Positions 12,632 through 13,827 of a stretch of DNA of 13,827 bases are shown in pieces. The notes under the pieces were generated by a model. The model saw only the letters and a list, made by a program, of their open reading frames with translations, did no database searches and had not been told where the DNA came from. Position 1 is the stretch's first letter. Every line of letters starts with the position of its first letter. Source of the stretch: Beijerinckiaceae bacterium (GTDB taxonomy: Bacteria; Pseudomonadota; Alphaproteobacteria; Rhizobiales; Beijerinckiaceae); the NCBI GenBank assembly GCA_947380915.1, contig CANCSY010000064.1, positions 1 through 13,827 of the forward strand, given 5' to 3'. The position numbers were made by a program, and so were the translations under genes.

Positions 12632-13540
12632 TTATCGCGCCGGAAAATGCGCCTGCCAGTGACGGGCGATATCAAGCCGCGTCGCCACCCAGACGCCCTC
12701 GTGGCCCTGCACATAATCGAGAAACCGCGCCAGCGCCGCCGCGCGCCCCGGCCTGCCCACGAGGCGGCAATGGAGGCCCACCGACAGCATCTTGGCCGCG
12801 CCCTCCTGCCCCTCGCGGTAGAGATAGTCGAAGGAATCTTTCAGATAGGCGAAGAACTGGTCGCCCGAGTTGAAGCCTTGCGGCGTGGCGAAGCGCATGT
12901 CGTTGGCGTCCAGCGTATAGGGCACCACGAGCTGGTCGCGCCCATCCTTGTGGGTCCAGTAGGGCAGCTCATCCGCATAGGAATCCGCGCAATAGGCGAA
13001 GCCGCCCTCCTCCGTGACGAGATCCAGCGTATGGATGGAGGTGCGTCCGGTGTACCAGCCCAAAGGCCGCTCGCCGGTGACTTCCGTATGCAGGGCGATG
13101 GCCTCGCGCATATGGGCGCGCTCGGCCTGCGCGGTGTAGTCCTTGTATTCGATCCATTTCAGCCCGTGGCTGGCGATTTCCCAATCGGCCTCCTTCATGG
13201 CGGCGACCTGTTCAGGGCTGCGCGCAAGGGCGGTCGCGACGCCAAATACCGTGACCGGCATGCGCCGCGCCGTGAACATGCGCCAGAGCCGCCAGAAACC
13301 GGCCCGCGCGCCATATTCGTAGATGCTCTCCATGTTCCAGTGGCGCTGGCCGGGCCAGGCGGCGGCGCCCACGATCTCGGAGAGGAACGCCTCGGAGGCC
13401 GCGTCCCCGTGCAGGATGTTGTTCTCCCCGCCCTCTTCGTAATTGACCACGAACTGCACGCAGATCTTCGCCCCGCCGGGCCATTGGGGATCAGGGGTGG
13501 TGCGGCCATAGCCGCTCATGTCACGGGGGTATTGGGTCAT
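12632..13540 (-). CDS. puuE: Allantoinase PuuE (polysaccharide deacetylase-like)
   Basis: A 302-residue NodB-fold hydrolase of the PuuE branch, which opens allantoin to allantoate without a binuclear metal site of the classic type. The family's strings are there: Y-P-R-D-M-x-G-Y-G-R (4-13), N-Y-E-E-G-G-E-N-N-I-L-H-G-D (33-46), M-E-S-I-Y-E-Y-G-A-R-A-G (70-81), I-A-S-H-G-L-K-W-I-E-Y (122-132), G-W-Y-T-G-R, P-Y-T-L-D-A-N-D-M-R-F and G-L-H-C-R-L-V-G-R-P-G-R. ATG 13540 matches the family start, with AGAGG eight bases upstream; an extension to TTG 13573 adds nothing. It belongs to purine (urate to glyoxylate/ureidoglycolate) breakdown and is divergent from a LysR-type gene; no other purine genes lie in the window. 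Confidence 0.93.
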   Translation of the reverse strand: MTQYPRDMSGYGRTTPDPQWPGGAKICVQFVVNYEEGGENNILHGDAASEAFLSEIVGAAAWPGQRHWNMESIYEYGARAGFWRLWRMFTARRMPVTVFGVATALARSPEQVAAMKEADWEIASHGLKWIEYKDYTAQAERAHMREAIALHTEVTGERPLGWYTGRTSIHTLDLVTEEGGFAYCADSYADELPYWTHKDGRDQLVVPYTLDANDMRFATPQGFNSGDQFFAYLKDSFDYLYREGQEGAAKMLSVGLHCRLVGRPGRAAALARFLDYVQGHEGVWVATRLDIARHWQAHFPAR

Positions 13541-13578
13541 GGGTGGGGCCTCTGAGGCTCGACAGGTCATCAAGTTTT

Positions 13579-13591
13579 AGCTTACCTCGCT
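13579..13591. promoter_or_regulatory. Weak dyad in the puuE/LysR divergent region
   Basis: AGC-N7-GCT sits in the middle of the 72-base divergent gap, the size and place of a LysR-type box, though A/T positions do not fit the strict T-N11-A form. Offered only as a possible LTTR site. Confidence 0.25.
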
Positions 13592-13612
13592 GAAGAAAGG
13601 AACGCGCAACCC

Positions 13613-13827
13613 ATGCTCGATCTCGACACCCTCGACCTCAAGCGCCTGCGCGCCTTCCAGCTTGTCGCCCGGCAGGGGAGCCTGCGAGTGGCGGCGGAGC
13701 ATGTGCGGCTGACCATTCCGGCGGTCTCCGGCCAGTTGCGCAAGCTGGAGGCGGACCTTGGCCTGCCCCTGTTCGACCGCCTGCCCAACAAGCTGGTGCT
13801 GACGCCTGCGGGCGAGCGTTTCCTGCG
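13613..13827 (+). CDS. LysR-family transcriptional regulator, N-terminal part (cut by window edge)
   Basis: From ATG 13613, 71 codons are open to the edge. They form the LysR winged helix-turn-helix: L-K-R-L-R-A-F-Q-L-V-A-R-Q-G-S-L (9-24), A-A-E-H-V-R-L-T-I-P-A-V-S-G-Q-L-R-K-L-E (28-47), then L-G-L-P-L-F-D-R and L-T-P-A-G-E-R-F-L. An AAAGGA sequence about 11 bases upstream may be the ribosome site. It is divergent from puuE, the classic place for a LysR activator of that gene and of purine breakdown. The effector-binding domain lies beyond the window. Confidence 0.9.
   Translation, partial: MLDLDTLDLKRLRAFQLVARQGSLRVAAEHVRLTIPAVSGQLRKLEADLGLPLFDRLPNKLVLTPAGERFL

Noticed and set aside
11948..13555. 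A 535-codon plus-strand open frame
   Set aside because: It is antisense to the CHR pair and puuE and has low-complexity His/Arg/Gly composition.
1..13827. tRNA, rRNA, tmRNA or SRP RNA genes
   Set aside because: No tRNA-like cloverleaf, T-loop consensus or rRNA segments were seen, including at the edges of the island.

Overview
The window is GC-rich and reads like an alphaproteobacterial chromosome, most likely Hyphomicrobiales (Rhizobiales). The grounds are the STAS-fused MlaE permease, an Hsp20 gene, palindromic CCCTCCCC-type intergenic repeats, and codon use strongly biased to G/C in third position. The exception is about 2.3 kb in the middle (roughly 6371-8633), which is visibly AT-richer and looks acquired.

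Left part (1-5217). The first gene is the 5' end of a leftward ABC solute-binding protein. Next come a leftward auxiliary lipoprotein of the MCE/Mla lipid-transport type and a leftward dipeptide epimerase (enolase superfamily). Divergent from these is a rightward three-gene lipid-transport operon: STAS-MlaE permease, MlaF-type ATPase and MlaD/MCE protein. The lipoprotein that normally closes such operons is on the other side of the epimerase gene and on the opposite strand.

Middle (5218-8633). A 296-base gap holds a promoter-like AT-rich patch, three stem-loops and a strong intrinsic terminator, which together look like a small RNA gene. It is followed by a structured leader and an Hsp20 heat-shock gene. 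Then come two palindromic repeats and a genomic insertion: a single-gene DUF262/DUF1524 (GmrSD/SspE-like) nuclease. Behind it lies a 113-codon open frame without a start codon. The insertion is bracketed by a perfect 93-base direct repeat, which is the duplicated 3' end, stop codon included, of the neighbouring regulator gene. The right-hand copy belongs to the intact gene and the left-hand copy is a decaying fragment. No integrase or transposase is visible inside.

Right part (8634-13827). Nearly everything reads leftward: allantoinase-type PuuE, two half-size chromate-type transporters (overlapping by 8 bases), a rhodanese, an atypical short-chain dehydrogenase, a DMT/EamA exporter, and an XRE-cupin regulator with a palindrome over its own -10 box. 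A LysR-type regulator starts divergently from puuE at the right edge and is cut off.

The most notable items are the defence-like island with its duplicated gene end, the orphan reading frame behind the nuclease, the small-RNA candidate with an anti-Shine-Dalgarno loop, and the possible RNA thermometer before hsp20.
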